Source of the DNA: Nemertoderma westbladi
Lineage: Eukaryota; Xenacoelomorpha; Nemertodermatida; Nemertodermatidae
Direction: 5' to 3'
Length of the DNA: 61,010 nucleotides
Assembly (NCBI GenBank): GCA_032718475.1
Contig: JAUCBJ010006562.1
Coordinates: forward strand, 1-61,010
Shown here: piece by piece, positions 19,968-29,059 of the stretch
Numbering within the stretch: position 1 is the first letter of the stretch
How the letters are laid out: every line of letters starts with the position of its first letter
Made by a program: the position numbers and the translations under genes
Notes under the pieces: model-generated
The model's input: the letters and a program-made list of their open reading frames with translations, nothing else
What the model was told of the DNA's origin: nothing
Database searches by the model: none

Positions 19968-19971
19968 CCCC

Positions 19972-20002
<31 letters not shown>

Positions 20003-20004
20003 AC
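19968..20004. repeat. C21 homopolymer plus (AC)8 microsatellite
   Basis: A run of 21 C (19968-19988) followed directly by AC dinucleotides to about 20,004. Confidence 0.95.
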
Positions 20005-20147
20005 AAACACTCACACCCCTGTCTCAAATTTGAAGCATTAAGCCTCCTACTGTAACTCTGGTACTGTAAGAGTGTGTATCACGCACTCTGTTTAATTTTT
20101 GATTTAGGTAAAAATTAAGACACTATTACTAACCATTATACACCTTA

Positions 20148-20463
20148 AGCCCCGTTCACATCCAACGGTGCGTGAGCGGTAAAGTAGTCTGGCGGTATTG
20201 AAGCGGTAAGCCTGCGGTACTACCCGGAGCCCGTTCACACCCAACGGTACCGTTGCGGTAACTGATTGTCTATCTGTCTACTGTGAATTCAACAGGAAAT
20301 TTACATTAATTGTTTTAACATTGTTTAAATGGGCTGCGGTAAACCGCGCGGTTTAGCGCACAACTACCTGTTGGGTCGTTCACAGTCAGCGGTGTACCGC
20401 TGGCCCTGCGGTACACCGTACACTGCGGAACGGTCTACCGTTCCGTTGGATGTGAACGGGCCT
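20148..20463. mobile_element. PIF/Harbinger-like MITE, 316 bp, TTA target duplication
   Basis: The ends AGCCCCGTTCACATCCAACGG and its inverse CCGTTGGATGTGAACGGGCCT form terminal inverted repeats with one mismatch in 21. TTA flanks both sides (20145-20147 and 20464-20466), matching the TWA-type 3-bp duplication of PIF/Harbinger elements. The interior is full of GCGGTA and TACCGC words in both orientations (for example CCCGTTCACACCCAACGGTA near 20,230), so it has sub-terminal repeats. No transposase is present. Confidence 0.75.
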
Positions 20464-21656
20464 TTACGCACATATGGCAGCATGGTTAAGGCGTAGCTGT
20501 CTAAAACATCATCTGCAGTTAGATGGTTCCTACTGTTTGTAGTCTTTTAATAAATATTACTCATTTGTTCTGAGAAACTTGTAGTTGGCCTAGTATGTTG
20601 ACTTTTTCATCCATTTAATTAATCTGATTTTATGCATGGGTTATTGTTCATCCACTTTGGATTTATTTTTATTTTATTTTATTTTATTTCGCTTATTTTA
20701 ATTTAATTGTCACTACCTTTTCAGCGATACAATCACTAAAGACATGTGTTAATAAACGAAATGGCAATATGATAAATATATTTAGATTAGTACTGTATCT
20801 ACCATTAAAACTACAACATAACTCGATTTTAAGTTTTAACGTATACGATCTTGTCGTGTAGGCTACTCTGGAGTGAGTTCACATTGTGAGTAGGCCTACA
20901 CATACTCTCGCACCACAACGAGCTAGACGAATTACAAAAGGTGAATTAGCGAATTACACATCCTGGACAGCTAGTTCAATCCCTTTGTGAATGCGGAGGT
21001 CTATTGCCGAACTCCTATCCTGATCTACCGTAGTGACTCCAGATAACAGAACAAACTTACCTATTGGACTGAGCGACTGAGCATTTAAACCACCTCACGA
21101 ATATGATCTGCTTTGATTCATACATGGTAACAACGTGGCACTGGCAATCCAGTAGACACAGAATTTATATTGCCACGTTGCATTTTTATGCGCTGGCTGT
21201 ATGGAAATTACTTGCGGCTGTTGTTTTGTGCCTGCAGCTCATCATGGTAACACTACGTCCTCAACAGCTGGTTTTTTTTTTATTAATATCTCACATCTCT
21301 CCAAACCACGTAGACGTAGGGCCTTCGCTTTTCGATTAGCCTCCTACTACTGTACATGTAATGTGACTTCCTAACAGGTCTGTATAATTTATAAATTATG
21401 TCCTACAAAACAGGACACAATCCCATCTACAGTTTAGGTGAATTAATATCTCGTCTTAATATTAACTTATCAATTAAGGGAGATAATCAGAGTGGCACGT
21501 TCTAACCAAAACAATACGATTTTTATCATTTAACACGACCTTTATTTAGCAGCATTACGTGCACATTTAAATATAGGCCTACAGTATTTCGGGACATTCC
21601 CCATATCTCAGAATCATGAGGCTATTTCTCCTCAAATTTTAACTGAAAAAAATACA
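20464..21656. other. Intergenic DNA, simple repeat only
   Basis: Contains an (ATTTT)n run at 20,661-20,689. The remaining sequence shows no recognised gene; the open frame at 21,103-21,339 translates to nothing familiar. Confidence 0.45.
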
Positions 21657-21725
21657 GACTTCCAACCTAGAGGTCCACCTTCGATCCCACCTGGACGTCA
21701 TTGCCGACTTTGCATATCTTATTCC
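21657..21725 (+). mobile_element. SINE copy C (fragment)
   Basis: GACTTCCAACCTAGAGGTCC and TTCGATCCCACCTGGACGTC match the anticodon-to-body part of copies A and B, followed by ATTGCCGACTTTGCA. The head is cut off before the A box, and the tail diverges after TTTGCA. Confidence 0.65.
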
Positions 21726-21742
21726 CCATCACACGCACCTAT

Positions 21743-21820
21743 GCCTTATAGGCAATTAGTTGATGTGCCTTATAGGCAATTAGTTGTTAATATAGTTAGT
21801 ATAGGCAATTAGTTGACGTT
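21743..21820. repeat. Three direct repeats of TATAGGCAATTAGTTG
   Basis: TTATAGGCAATTAGTTGATG, TTATAGGCAATTAGTTGTTA and GTATAGGCAATTAGTTGACG occur within 78 bp. Small local duplication. Confidence 0.75.
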
Positions 21821-22304
21821 GTATATTCGACATTCGATGATTCGAATATGAAATAACAATTAAATTACAGTAAAACCAAAACAAACCGGGTCACAATAAA
21901 GAAGAATATAAAATAATAAATCAAACGACCATAATCAAACGACAATAAAGATAAAACATGTGGAGCAATGCATGACCTACTGCTACTATCTTTAGTAGGA
22001 CATGGTGGGGTTTAGGGGTTATAAATTATGTCGTTTGACGTTCGAGATTTAACAGATATAAAACGTAGAGAATAGCTTTGGAGGATCGTTTCGTTACATT
22101 TACTGACTATTCTGACATGCCTTCGGATGGTTTCCCACATTTTGAGGTGCAGCAAATCCAACAATTTCGAGGTGGAAATCATTCAAAACTATTTTGGTAG
22201 AGGCGCGGCGCCGAATACCAGTCAGAGGAACCAAGTGAACGTCGATCACGATGGTTTGGGATATGGTGGGGACTTATCACGTATACACGTACCTAATTTT
22301 TGTA
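21821..22304. other. Intergenic DNA, nothing recognised
   Basis: AT-rich. A 71-codon open frame at 22,127-22,342 runs into the hairpin below and has no recognisable product. Confidence 0.4.
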
Positions 22305-22379
22305 GCGGAAGGACTAACACATATTTCGACATATACATTTAGATTTAGTGTCGAATATGTAGGTGTTAGTCCTTCTGGC
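22305..22379. repeat. Stem-loop with 14-bp perfect core (GAAGGACTAACAC)
   Basis: GCGGAAGGACTAACAC then ATATTTCGACA is answered by TGTCGAATATGT and then GTGTTAGTCCTTCTGGC. The two arms pair over about 25 bp with one small bulge and a loop of about 15 nt. The size and shape are compatible with a microRNA-precursor-like hairpin or with an old short inverted-repeat element. There is no evidence of transcription. Confidence 0.7.
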
Positions 22380-22538
22380 TTCTGCTCTGCTACTCCTTGC
22401 CTATTGTACTTATGAACTTTCACTTTATGTACCCCTAATTATAATATGTTTCGCCCACACTATTTAGTGCGGAATTGCGTTGGATTGAATACTACATGAA
22501 GTGGGAAGTTGGTGCATAAGGGAGAATGCTGTGATCCT

Positions 22539-22629
22539 ATTGGTTTGGCAAAGAGGATAGATTCCGTCATCCACCGACGCTATTGGTTTAGCGTGTGAAT
22601 AACAATTTCATCACTCCCTATTGACGTCA
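22539..22629. promoter_or_regulatory. Cluster of two CCAAT boxes and a CRE site
   Basis: CTATTGGTTTGGC (22,538-22,550) and CTATTGGTTTAGC (22,581-22,593) are inverted CCAAT boxes in the same orientation, 43 bp apart. TGACGTCA, a perfect CRE, follows at 22,622-22,629. CCAAT pairs plus CRE are common in metazoan promoters. No gene with a recognisable start lies next to it in this window, so the assignment is tentative. Confidence 0.3.
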
Positions 22630-23462
22630 CGGCCAAATATGTGTAACTAATGGCTGATAATGCAGCTGGGCCTGTGGTTAGACTAATAATGTAGTAAAAT
22701 AGTAATCCATGAGGGGGGCCTTCCATATAGTCCATCTAAAACGTGTATGGCACATGGCATAGTATCACTAACTGATATCGTTAAATTTCTAACTGTATCT
22801 AAAAATGCTAAAAAATGTATTGTTTGTTATTCTCAAGATGTTCCTTAAATATTTATTATTAATTGTTATAAATGATATACATTCAATCGGTAGCGAACCA
22901 TCACCATGAAACCTAATATAAAATAAATGTTTGTAATAATAGGCTTTCTCAAACATCACCACTTATCAGCCTATTAAATAATTATCTGGTATTTTTATGC
23001 TGAATAATAATTGCTATAGGTATCACATACTCAAAATATATGTATCTTAGCTTAAAGTTAAGTTAATGGCAAATAATTTCCGCAAAACCCAATTGAACCA
23101 TTGGACCCGGTGTTTACTACTGTAATTTAAATTAATTTAAATTATCTTGGTAACGGCAAATGGAGCAGGTTACATTGGCGATTGGCGTATGTTTTCTAAC
23201 AAAAACAATAAACGAGACTAGATTTCGTATGCGACCAAATTGCACAGGAACCTTTTTTTAACTTGCAAACACCTTGTGCCACTATATATATATATATAAT
23301 ATCTGAATATGGTATATCTTAATATCTTAACTCTAAATTATCTCGTTAAGAATCTTGGGGGGAGGCGGGGTGATCCTGCTTGATTATTTGCCTGATAAAT
23401 TTTGGGGAATTCCACCAATGTGATGTGAATATTATACCAGGATTTCACTTTCGGTCGGAATT
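22630..23462. other. Intergenic DNA, nothing coding recognised
   Basis: AT-rich sequence with a short (TA)n run near 23,284-23,300 and a copy of the ACAATAAACGA motif near 23,204 that also appears in other dispersed repeats here. Confidence 0.4.
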
Positions 23463-23742
23463 TGATTGAACTTTATTTTTATAATATAACCTGTACAGAT
23501 ACCAATTCGTTTATCATCAATCTATTATTTTGGTATTCTTCGCATGGTGCATGGGGCCGGCTGTGGGGGTAAACTGCAAAGTGAAATATAACAGCAGAAA
23601 GTCTGGTATACTTGACATTCACATGGGCCGAAGGCTTAACTATTTTTCCAATAAACGGCCCTCCGCCTTCTAGTCTAGGCCCTATAGCAACAATGCCCGG
23701 TCGGTACCGGTATTCCACATAATTTATCTGAGTGTGCGGCAA
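23463..23742 (-). mobile_element. Possible retroposon 3' end
   Basis: The minus strand has an 87-codon open frame and ends with TATAAAAATAAAGTTCAATC, a tail shape common at the 3' ends of non-LTR retroposons. The frame matches no protein I recognise. It might alternatively be an exon or a random frame; confidence is low. Confidence 0.25.
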
Positions 23743-23758
23743 GGGATTGAGGCAATCT

Positions 23759-24030
23759 ATTTTTTTTTTTTCAATTCAATTCAGTTTATTTTCCAATAAT
23801 ATTTCCAATAATAACAATATACATACATACACAATGGGAATACTTAAATTGTTACAAATTGATAATTTTATTAATTTAGACGGATGGAGACAGCGTGTAG
23901 CACGGTGGTGCTAGTAATCGCTGCCACCTTTAAGTATGGTGGTATGGCAATACAATAAGAGATAATATCCTTAAATTACAAGTATTGATCGGCAAGACAA
24001 CGAGTTCTAAGAGTAAAGCAGGGCAATATT
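23759..24030 (-). mobile_element. LINE 3' UTR-like fragment with poly(A)
   Basis: On the minus strand the sequence ends GGAAAATAAACTGAATTGAA followed by TTGAAAAAAAAAA (the plus-strand T-run lies at about 23,760-23,770), a typical LINE 3' end with polyadenylation-like AATAAA and an A-tail. The body up to about 24,030 has no coding content. The 5' border is not defined. Confidence 0.45.
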
Positions 24031-24437
24031 AAGAAAAAAGTGTATATAATATATTAGCGACCAATGATATAACTATGAAAATGCAATGGGCCATGTTTAT
24101 TGGCTACCATCCTGAGCCTGACCATCATAATCAATTTTATTATTACTTCGTTAGGCTCCAGCCAGCTAGGTCAGTAGGTTGTGAAAGAGGGTCCTCCTAA
24201 ATTGAACTGTTGAACTGATAAATTATCTTGCATTCTTGAGAATGAATGATGATAATAATATTATTTCTTAATCTGATTCCTGTTCGTATCGGATTAGGAT
24301 CACTGTTGTACTGTACTTCCGTACATTACAGCATTAGTCAGTTGTGAAGTTAGTTAATAGGCCTATTGTTTACAAATAAGCTTTACGCGTAAGACCTGAA
24401 GACAGTTACTAATACTACACTACACACTAATTTCTGG
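24031..24437. other. Upstream region of the threonyl-tRNA synthetase gene
   Basis: About 400 bp with no TATA box or other promoter motif recognised. It contains one TAGGCCTA palindrome (24,358-24,365) 72 bp before the first ATG. Confidence 0.35.
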
Positions 24438-26660
24438 ATGTTCCGGAATTGTATATGCCAATTAATTCGAAACCAGCATATTTCCTACATCAAAACAGAC
24501 GTTAAATTCCTACTACGTTCCCTAAGATTACTTAGCTCTGCTATCAAAATGGGAGAATTAGATACGGAGGTTTCGGGGCTGGCGGGGTTGGGTGTTGGGG
24601 ATAAACTCCACCCGGCGGCGGAGGGCGACAAAAGTTGGCCAAATTACATCCAACATCGTCTCGATCTGTGGGATAAGTGGCAAGCGGAGGCTGATGAGGA
24701 GTTAAAGTCGAAACCCAAACTACCAATAGAAATCAAACTATCAGACGGCACCGTAATAAATGGTGTCTCTTACGTCACGACGCCATTCGACGTCGCGAAG
24801 GGAATTAGCCAATCGCTGTCCGACGCCGCTGTTATCGGGCGCGTAGACGGCGTTCTGTGGGACATGGACCGCGCCCTGGAAGCGAGTTGCCGCCTCGAAC
24901 TGGTAAAGTTCGACGACCCAGAAGGGAAGGCGGTTTACTGGCACTCGTCCGCGCATCTACTAGGCGAGGCGATGGAACGTTACTACGGCGGGTGTTTGTG
25001 CTATGGGCCGCCCATCGCAGAGGGTTTCTACTACGATATGTACCTCGGAGACGGTCGTTCTGTGAGTTCTAACGATTACACCGACCTAGAGAAACTCGCT
25101 AAATCCATCGTGAAAGAGAAGCAGCCCTTTCAGCGTCTGGAAGTCTCCAAAGAGAGACTCAAAGAGATGTTCAACTATAATATATTCAAGCAGCGGATTA
25201 TCGATGAGAAAGTCGACACCCCGACTACGACTATCTACCGTTGCGGTTCGCTAATCGACTTGTGTCGCGGGCCGCACGTCCGTCACACTGGCAGGATAAA
25301 AGCGCTCGCCGTCACTAAGAACTCGTCCACCTACTGGGAAGGGAAGGCGGACGCTGAGTCGTTGCAGCGGGTCTACGGGATAAGTTTCCCGGACGCCAAA
25401 CAGCTGAAAGAGTGGCGAATCTTCCAGGAAGAGGCGGCGAAACGGGACCACAGAAAGATCGGTCGCGATCAGGAGTTGTTCTTCTTCCACGAGTTGAGTC
25501 CTGGCTCGTGTTTCTTCCTCCCTAGAGGCGCGTACATCTACAACACCTTGAGCGAATTTATACGTGGCGAGTATCGCAAGCGCGGATTCAGCGAAGTTGT
25601 AACGCCCAACGTGTATAATAGCAAACTATGGAAGCAATCCGGCCATTGGGACCACTACAAGGACAATATGTTCCAATTCGATGTGGAACGCGAGCAGTTC
25701 GGAATGAAGCCGATGAACTGCCCGGGACATTGTCTGATGTTCGATTGTCGGAACCGGTCGTGGCGGGAGCTCCCGTTGCGTCTCGCCGACTTCGGCGTGT
25801 TGCATCGCAACGAGTTGAGCGGCGCTCTCAGCGGCCTCATCCGGGTCCGTCGCTTCCAGCAGGACGACGCGCACATCTTCTGCGCCGAGACCGACGTGGC
25901 TTCCGAGATCACCGGCTGTCTGGACTTCCTGGCCACGGTCTACGGGACGTTCGGATTCGACTTCCAGCTGCGTCTAGCAACGCGTCCGGAGCAGTTCATG
26001 GGCGAGGCCTCGAAGTGGGAGGCCGCGGAAGCGATGCTCAAGGAATCCCTGAACGCGTTCGACCGCCCCTGGGAGCTCAACGAAGGGGACGGCGCATTCT
26101 ACGGCCCCAAGATCGACATCACCATCCTCGACGCGTTGAAACGGCCCCATCAGTGCGCCACTATCCAGCTCGACTTCCAGCTGCCTATCCGTTTCAATCT
26201 AACCTTCACGGATCGGAATCAGGAAGAGGTTCGTCCAGTTATCATCCACAGGGCGGTCCTTGGATCGTTTGAGCGGATGATCGCGATTCTTACGGAGAAC
26301 TACGCGGGGAAGTGGCCGCTCTGGTTGAGCCCGAGGCAAGCGGTAGTAATCCCGGTGGATCCGAAGTTTAACGAGTACGCCACCGGTGTGGCCCGTCGAC
26401 TGGAATCGGAGGGGTTCGATTGGATCGAACTCGACACTGAGTCGGGGAACACTCTCAATAAGAAGATTAGGAACGCTCAGCTCGCTCAGTATAACTTTAT
26501 CTTGGTTGTTGGGGAGAAGGAAATGGCGGCGGGGTCAGTGAATGTTCGCACCAGAGACAATGTGGTTCATGGAGAGAAACTATTGGATTCTCTAGTAGAA
26601 AGGTTTAAATACTTGAAGAACAATAAATCCCCTGTAGATGAGTGTGAGAAAAACTTTTAA
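24438..26660 (+). CDS. TARS1: Threonyl-tRNA synthetase, likely dual cytosolic/mitochondrial
   Basis: A 740-residue class II synthetase that charges tRNA-Thr. Domain order: TGS domain (about 95-160, [16 protein letters not shown]), editing/SAD domain with HSSAH (169-173) and C276/H280 in DLCRGPHV, and catalytic core. Motif 2 lies around [20 protein letters not shown], and motif 3 is [11 protein letters not shown] (604-614). The anticodon-binding domain starts near 630. The three zinc ligands expected in the active site are present as C428 (MNCPGH), H479 and H604, with spacing like the bacterial enzyme. Residues 1-37 ([19 protein letters not shown] onward) are basic and nearly free of acids, like a mitochondrial presequence. 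The first ATG has a weak context (T at -3), while Met38 (24,549) has a strong one (AAAATGG) and starts the cytosolic-like [10 protein letters not shown]. Both starts are therefore plausibly used. Intronless, undamaged. Confidence 0.97.
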   Translation: MFRNCICQLIRNQHISYIKTDVKFLLRSLRLLSSAIKMGELDTEVSGLAGLGVGDKLHPAAEGDKSWPNYIQHRLDLWDKWQAEADEELKSKPKLPIEIKLSDGTVINGVSYVTTPFDVAKGISQSLSDAAVIGRVDGVLWDMDRALEASCRLELVKFDDPEGKAVYWHSSAHLLGEAMERYYGGCLCYGPPIAEGFYYDMYLGDGRSVSSNDYTDLEKLAKSIVKEKQPFQRLEVSKERLKEMFNYNIFKQRIIDEKVDTPTTTIYRCGSLIDLCRGPHVRHTGRIKALAVTKNSSTYWEGKADAESLQRVYGISFPDAKQLKEWRIFQEEAAKRDHRKIGRDQELFFFHELSPGSCFFLPRGAYIYNTLSEFIRGEYRKRGFSEVVTPNVYNSKLWKQSGHWDHYKDNMFQFDVEREQFGMKPMNCPGHCLMFDCRNRSWRELPLRLADFGVLHRNELSGALSGLIRVRRFQQDDAHIFCAETDVASEITGCLDFLATVYGTFGFDFQLRLATRPEQFMGEASKWEAAEAMLKESLNAFDRPWELNEGDGAFYGPKIDITILDALKRPHQCATIQLDFQLPIRFNLTFTDRNQEEVRPVIIHRAVLGSFERMIAILTENYAGKWPLWLSPRQAVVIPVDPKFNEYATGVARRLESEGFDWIELDTESGNTLNKKIRNAQLAQYNFILVVGEKEMAAGSVNVRTRDNVVHGEKLLDSLVERFKYLKNNKSPVDECEKNF

Positions 26661-26939
26661 TTATTTATTTACAGTTTCCGAGTTTGTTAGTAGGATCAAT
26701 ATTTAATTAACATTGGTTGGTTATTTGTAATTTTGGGTGTTTTTGATTTTTCCCCTGTATTGACTATTTTTGTCTGTTTATGTGCTTCTATTGAACGACA
26801 TTTCAACTGTCCTACTTACATATTTTCACAGTGCTAATCTGCTAAAGCAATATTTTATTTTGAGCTTAACAATGGAGTGAATGAATATTTAATATAATGT
26901 TAGATGATCTTTTTCTGTTGTACGGTGTATTTTTTCATC
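26661..26939. other. Downstream region of TARS
   Basis: AT-rich presumed 3' UTR. No canonical AATAAA was seen on the plus strand in this interval; the real polyadenylation site may be a variant hexamer. Confidence 0.35.
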
Positions 26940-27532
26940 AGAAAACCACATCTTGTGGGGTGCACCATGTCATGTACGGAAGATAAAATAACACCTCGTC
27001 GGGGTGCATCATGAACGGAAGGGAAAACAACACCTTGTGGGGGTGCATCATGAACGGAAGGGAAAACAACACCTTGTGGGGGTGCATCATGAACGGAAGG
27101 GAAAACAACACCTTGGGGGGGGGGGTGCATCATGAACGGAAGGGAAAACAACACCTCGTCGGGGTGCATCATGAACGGAAGGGAAAACAACACCTTGTGG
27201 GGGTGCATCATGAACGGAAGGGAAAACAACACCTTGTGGGGGTGCATCATGAACGGAAGGGAAAACAACACCTTGGGGGGGTGCATCATGAACGGAAGGG
27301 AAAACAACACCTTGGGGGGGGGTGCATCATGAACGGAAGGGAAAACAACACCTCGTCGGGGTGCATCATGAACGGAAGGGAAAACAACACCTTGTGGGGG
27401 TGCATCATGTACGGAAGGGAAAACAATACCTCGTGGGGTGCGCCATGTACGGAAGGGAAAACAACACCTCGTGGGGTGCGCCATGTACGGAAGGGAAAAC
27501 AACACCTCGTGGGGTGCATCATGTGCGGAAAA
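26940..27532. repeat. 39-bp minisatellite, about 15 copies
   Basis: The unit core is GTGCATCATGAACGGAAGGG followed by AAAACAACACCTTGTGGGG. Unit length is 39 bp with small changes in the G-run (up to 10 G near 27,116). Outer copies at both ends differ (CACCATGT or CGCCATGT and TGTACGG in place of TGAACGG), so the array has a homogenised core and older margins. As 39 is a multiple of three, it yields long open frames on both strands that are not genes. Confidence 0.95.
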
Positions 27533-28720
27533 CTTAAAAAGTAGCCTATTTATGAGACCAGTTGCTTATTCGCAGCTATCACTTGGTTCTATAATAATCC
27601 CCTACAAGTATTCCAATCCAAACCTGTGATAAATTTCGTTGATAAATAACTGTTATAGCGGCGTTCGAAATTGCATATCTAAATAAATATTCCGCCAACT
27701 AAAACATTTTAAAACTAACAACTTAAAAGATGACAGTTTTCCGTAAATTTCCGTAAAAGTAATTCTAAATATATTTTACCATAACTTAACACTGTGTACA
27801 AGTTGGGAATAGTAACCCCAATTGTCTCACACTTTCTCAAGTCACTGGCACTGTCTCCTCGACAGTTACTAGTATTTAACTGGTTCTGTAGTTAGTAACA
27901 TGAAAAAACGCCGCTTATAGATGTATCAACCACCCACGACGAATCGCTTCTTTATAGATCACCAGTACTTGTGTTTTCAGAAATCAAATAAGCTGGGAAA
28001 ATAAAATTATATTACGGGTGTTTTTACCGAGTTTAATTTTCGATACGTCAAAGCCAAAATATATAAGAAATGAATTTGCAATTTAAGAAACCATCAACAA
28101 CAAATGTTAATAAAGATATGTTGCGACACACGGACGCCTCTCTCTCGAGAGAGAGTATAAATAATATTACGTAAAATACTGTATTTAACAAATACAAAAA
28201 AATAATAAATGAGTGTCAAGAACACAGTTTAAAGTTGTTAAATTATAAATTTAGCCCGTGATATTTGTATGTAGGCCTATGAATAATAATATAAATAAAA
28301 TAATGCTCACAAATTAAGATTAACGGTAAAATTCACTGAATCTAGAGCCGCTTCTAATAGTTTAGTGAATTACTCCACTAATTGTGTTTCATCCCTAGCA
28401 GACTAGACTGAATACTTTTCAGCTTTTTTTCTTTGAAAATTGCAGCCATAAACGAAAAATTAAAGGAAATTTTCGAATGTTTCCGGGCAACCAATTCTAA
28501 CTACAACTCAAGCAAACCGCATCAGTAAAGGATTTAGTAATTAGCATCAACATTAATTACTTAATAATATTACACTGTTTTAATCAGAACAAGCTGCCCT
28601 TTGCCAATTAATAACAATTACAATGAAACACCCATTCGTAACTGTGAAGGTGCACTTAGTTAATTGTTTAGCTTAATTAAATGAAATTGAGCTTTAACTG
28701 TGAGCTAAGTAAAGTAAAGT
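27533..28720. other. Intergenic or intronic DNA, nothing recognised
   Basis: AT-rich sequence. If the LRR gene further right is intact its 3' exon could lie here on the minus strand, but I looked for a GNPF-type terminal LRR and did not find one. A short CTCTCTCTCGAGAGAGAG palindrome is at about 28,138-28,155. Confidence 0.4.
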
Positions 28721-28874
28721 AAATCTTCTTCGGCCGCTAGGCCAGGGATTACGCACAAAGTCTGACGACTTATTTCCAGTGCGGTCCCCCCAGAACTTTA
28801 CTCCCCAGAGGAAACTGCAGTACTCATTTAGCTACCACTTAAGGATGCAAGGCAGAGATGCGCCCTGGTTGGGT
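28721..28874. repeat. Dispersed ~160-bp repeat, copy 2
   Basis: Matches 18,731-18,893 in the same orientation from CGGCCGCTAGGCCAGGGATT through GATGCAAGGCAGAGATGCG. The left flank TAAGTAAAGTAAAGTAAAT is a short direct repeat that partly matches the flank of copy 1 (AAAGTAAAT), which may be part of the element. Confidence 0.75.
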
Positions 28875-29059
28875 ACCGTGGTACTGATATAGGCCTACAC
28901 ACATCTGTTTCAGTATAAACTAGCTCCGAACTAGCACCTAGGTGTAACACTGGTTCAGACAGTGCTAAATTCGATACTAAACTGTATAATTTAGTACCGG
29001 TTCTATCTTATCGATTGCGTCATGAATACCGTATTTCCCTAGCCCGGTGATAAAATTGT

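Noticed and set aside
25628-26272. 214-codon plus-strand frame overlapping TARS
   Set aside because: A shadow of the TARS coding sequence in another frame, arginine-rich as expected from its codon use.
26900-27629. Long open frames on both strands with MNGRENNT or FPSVHDAP repeats
   Set aside because: They come from a 39-bp tandem unit, which is a multiple of three, so frames stay open by chance on both strands.
27533-29056. Terminal exon of the LRR gene
   Set aside because: I looked on the minus strand for a terminal LRR with a GNPF-type motif and a nearby stop but found none; the acceptor-like site near 27,999 leads to an early stop in the required phase.
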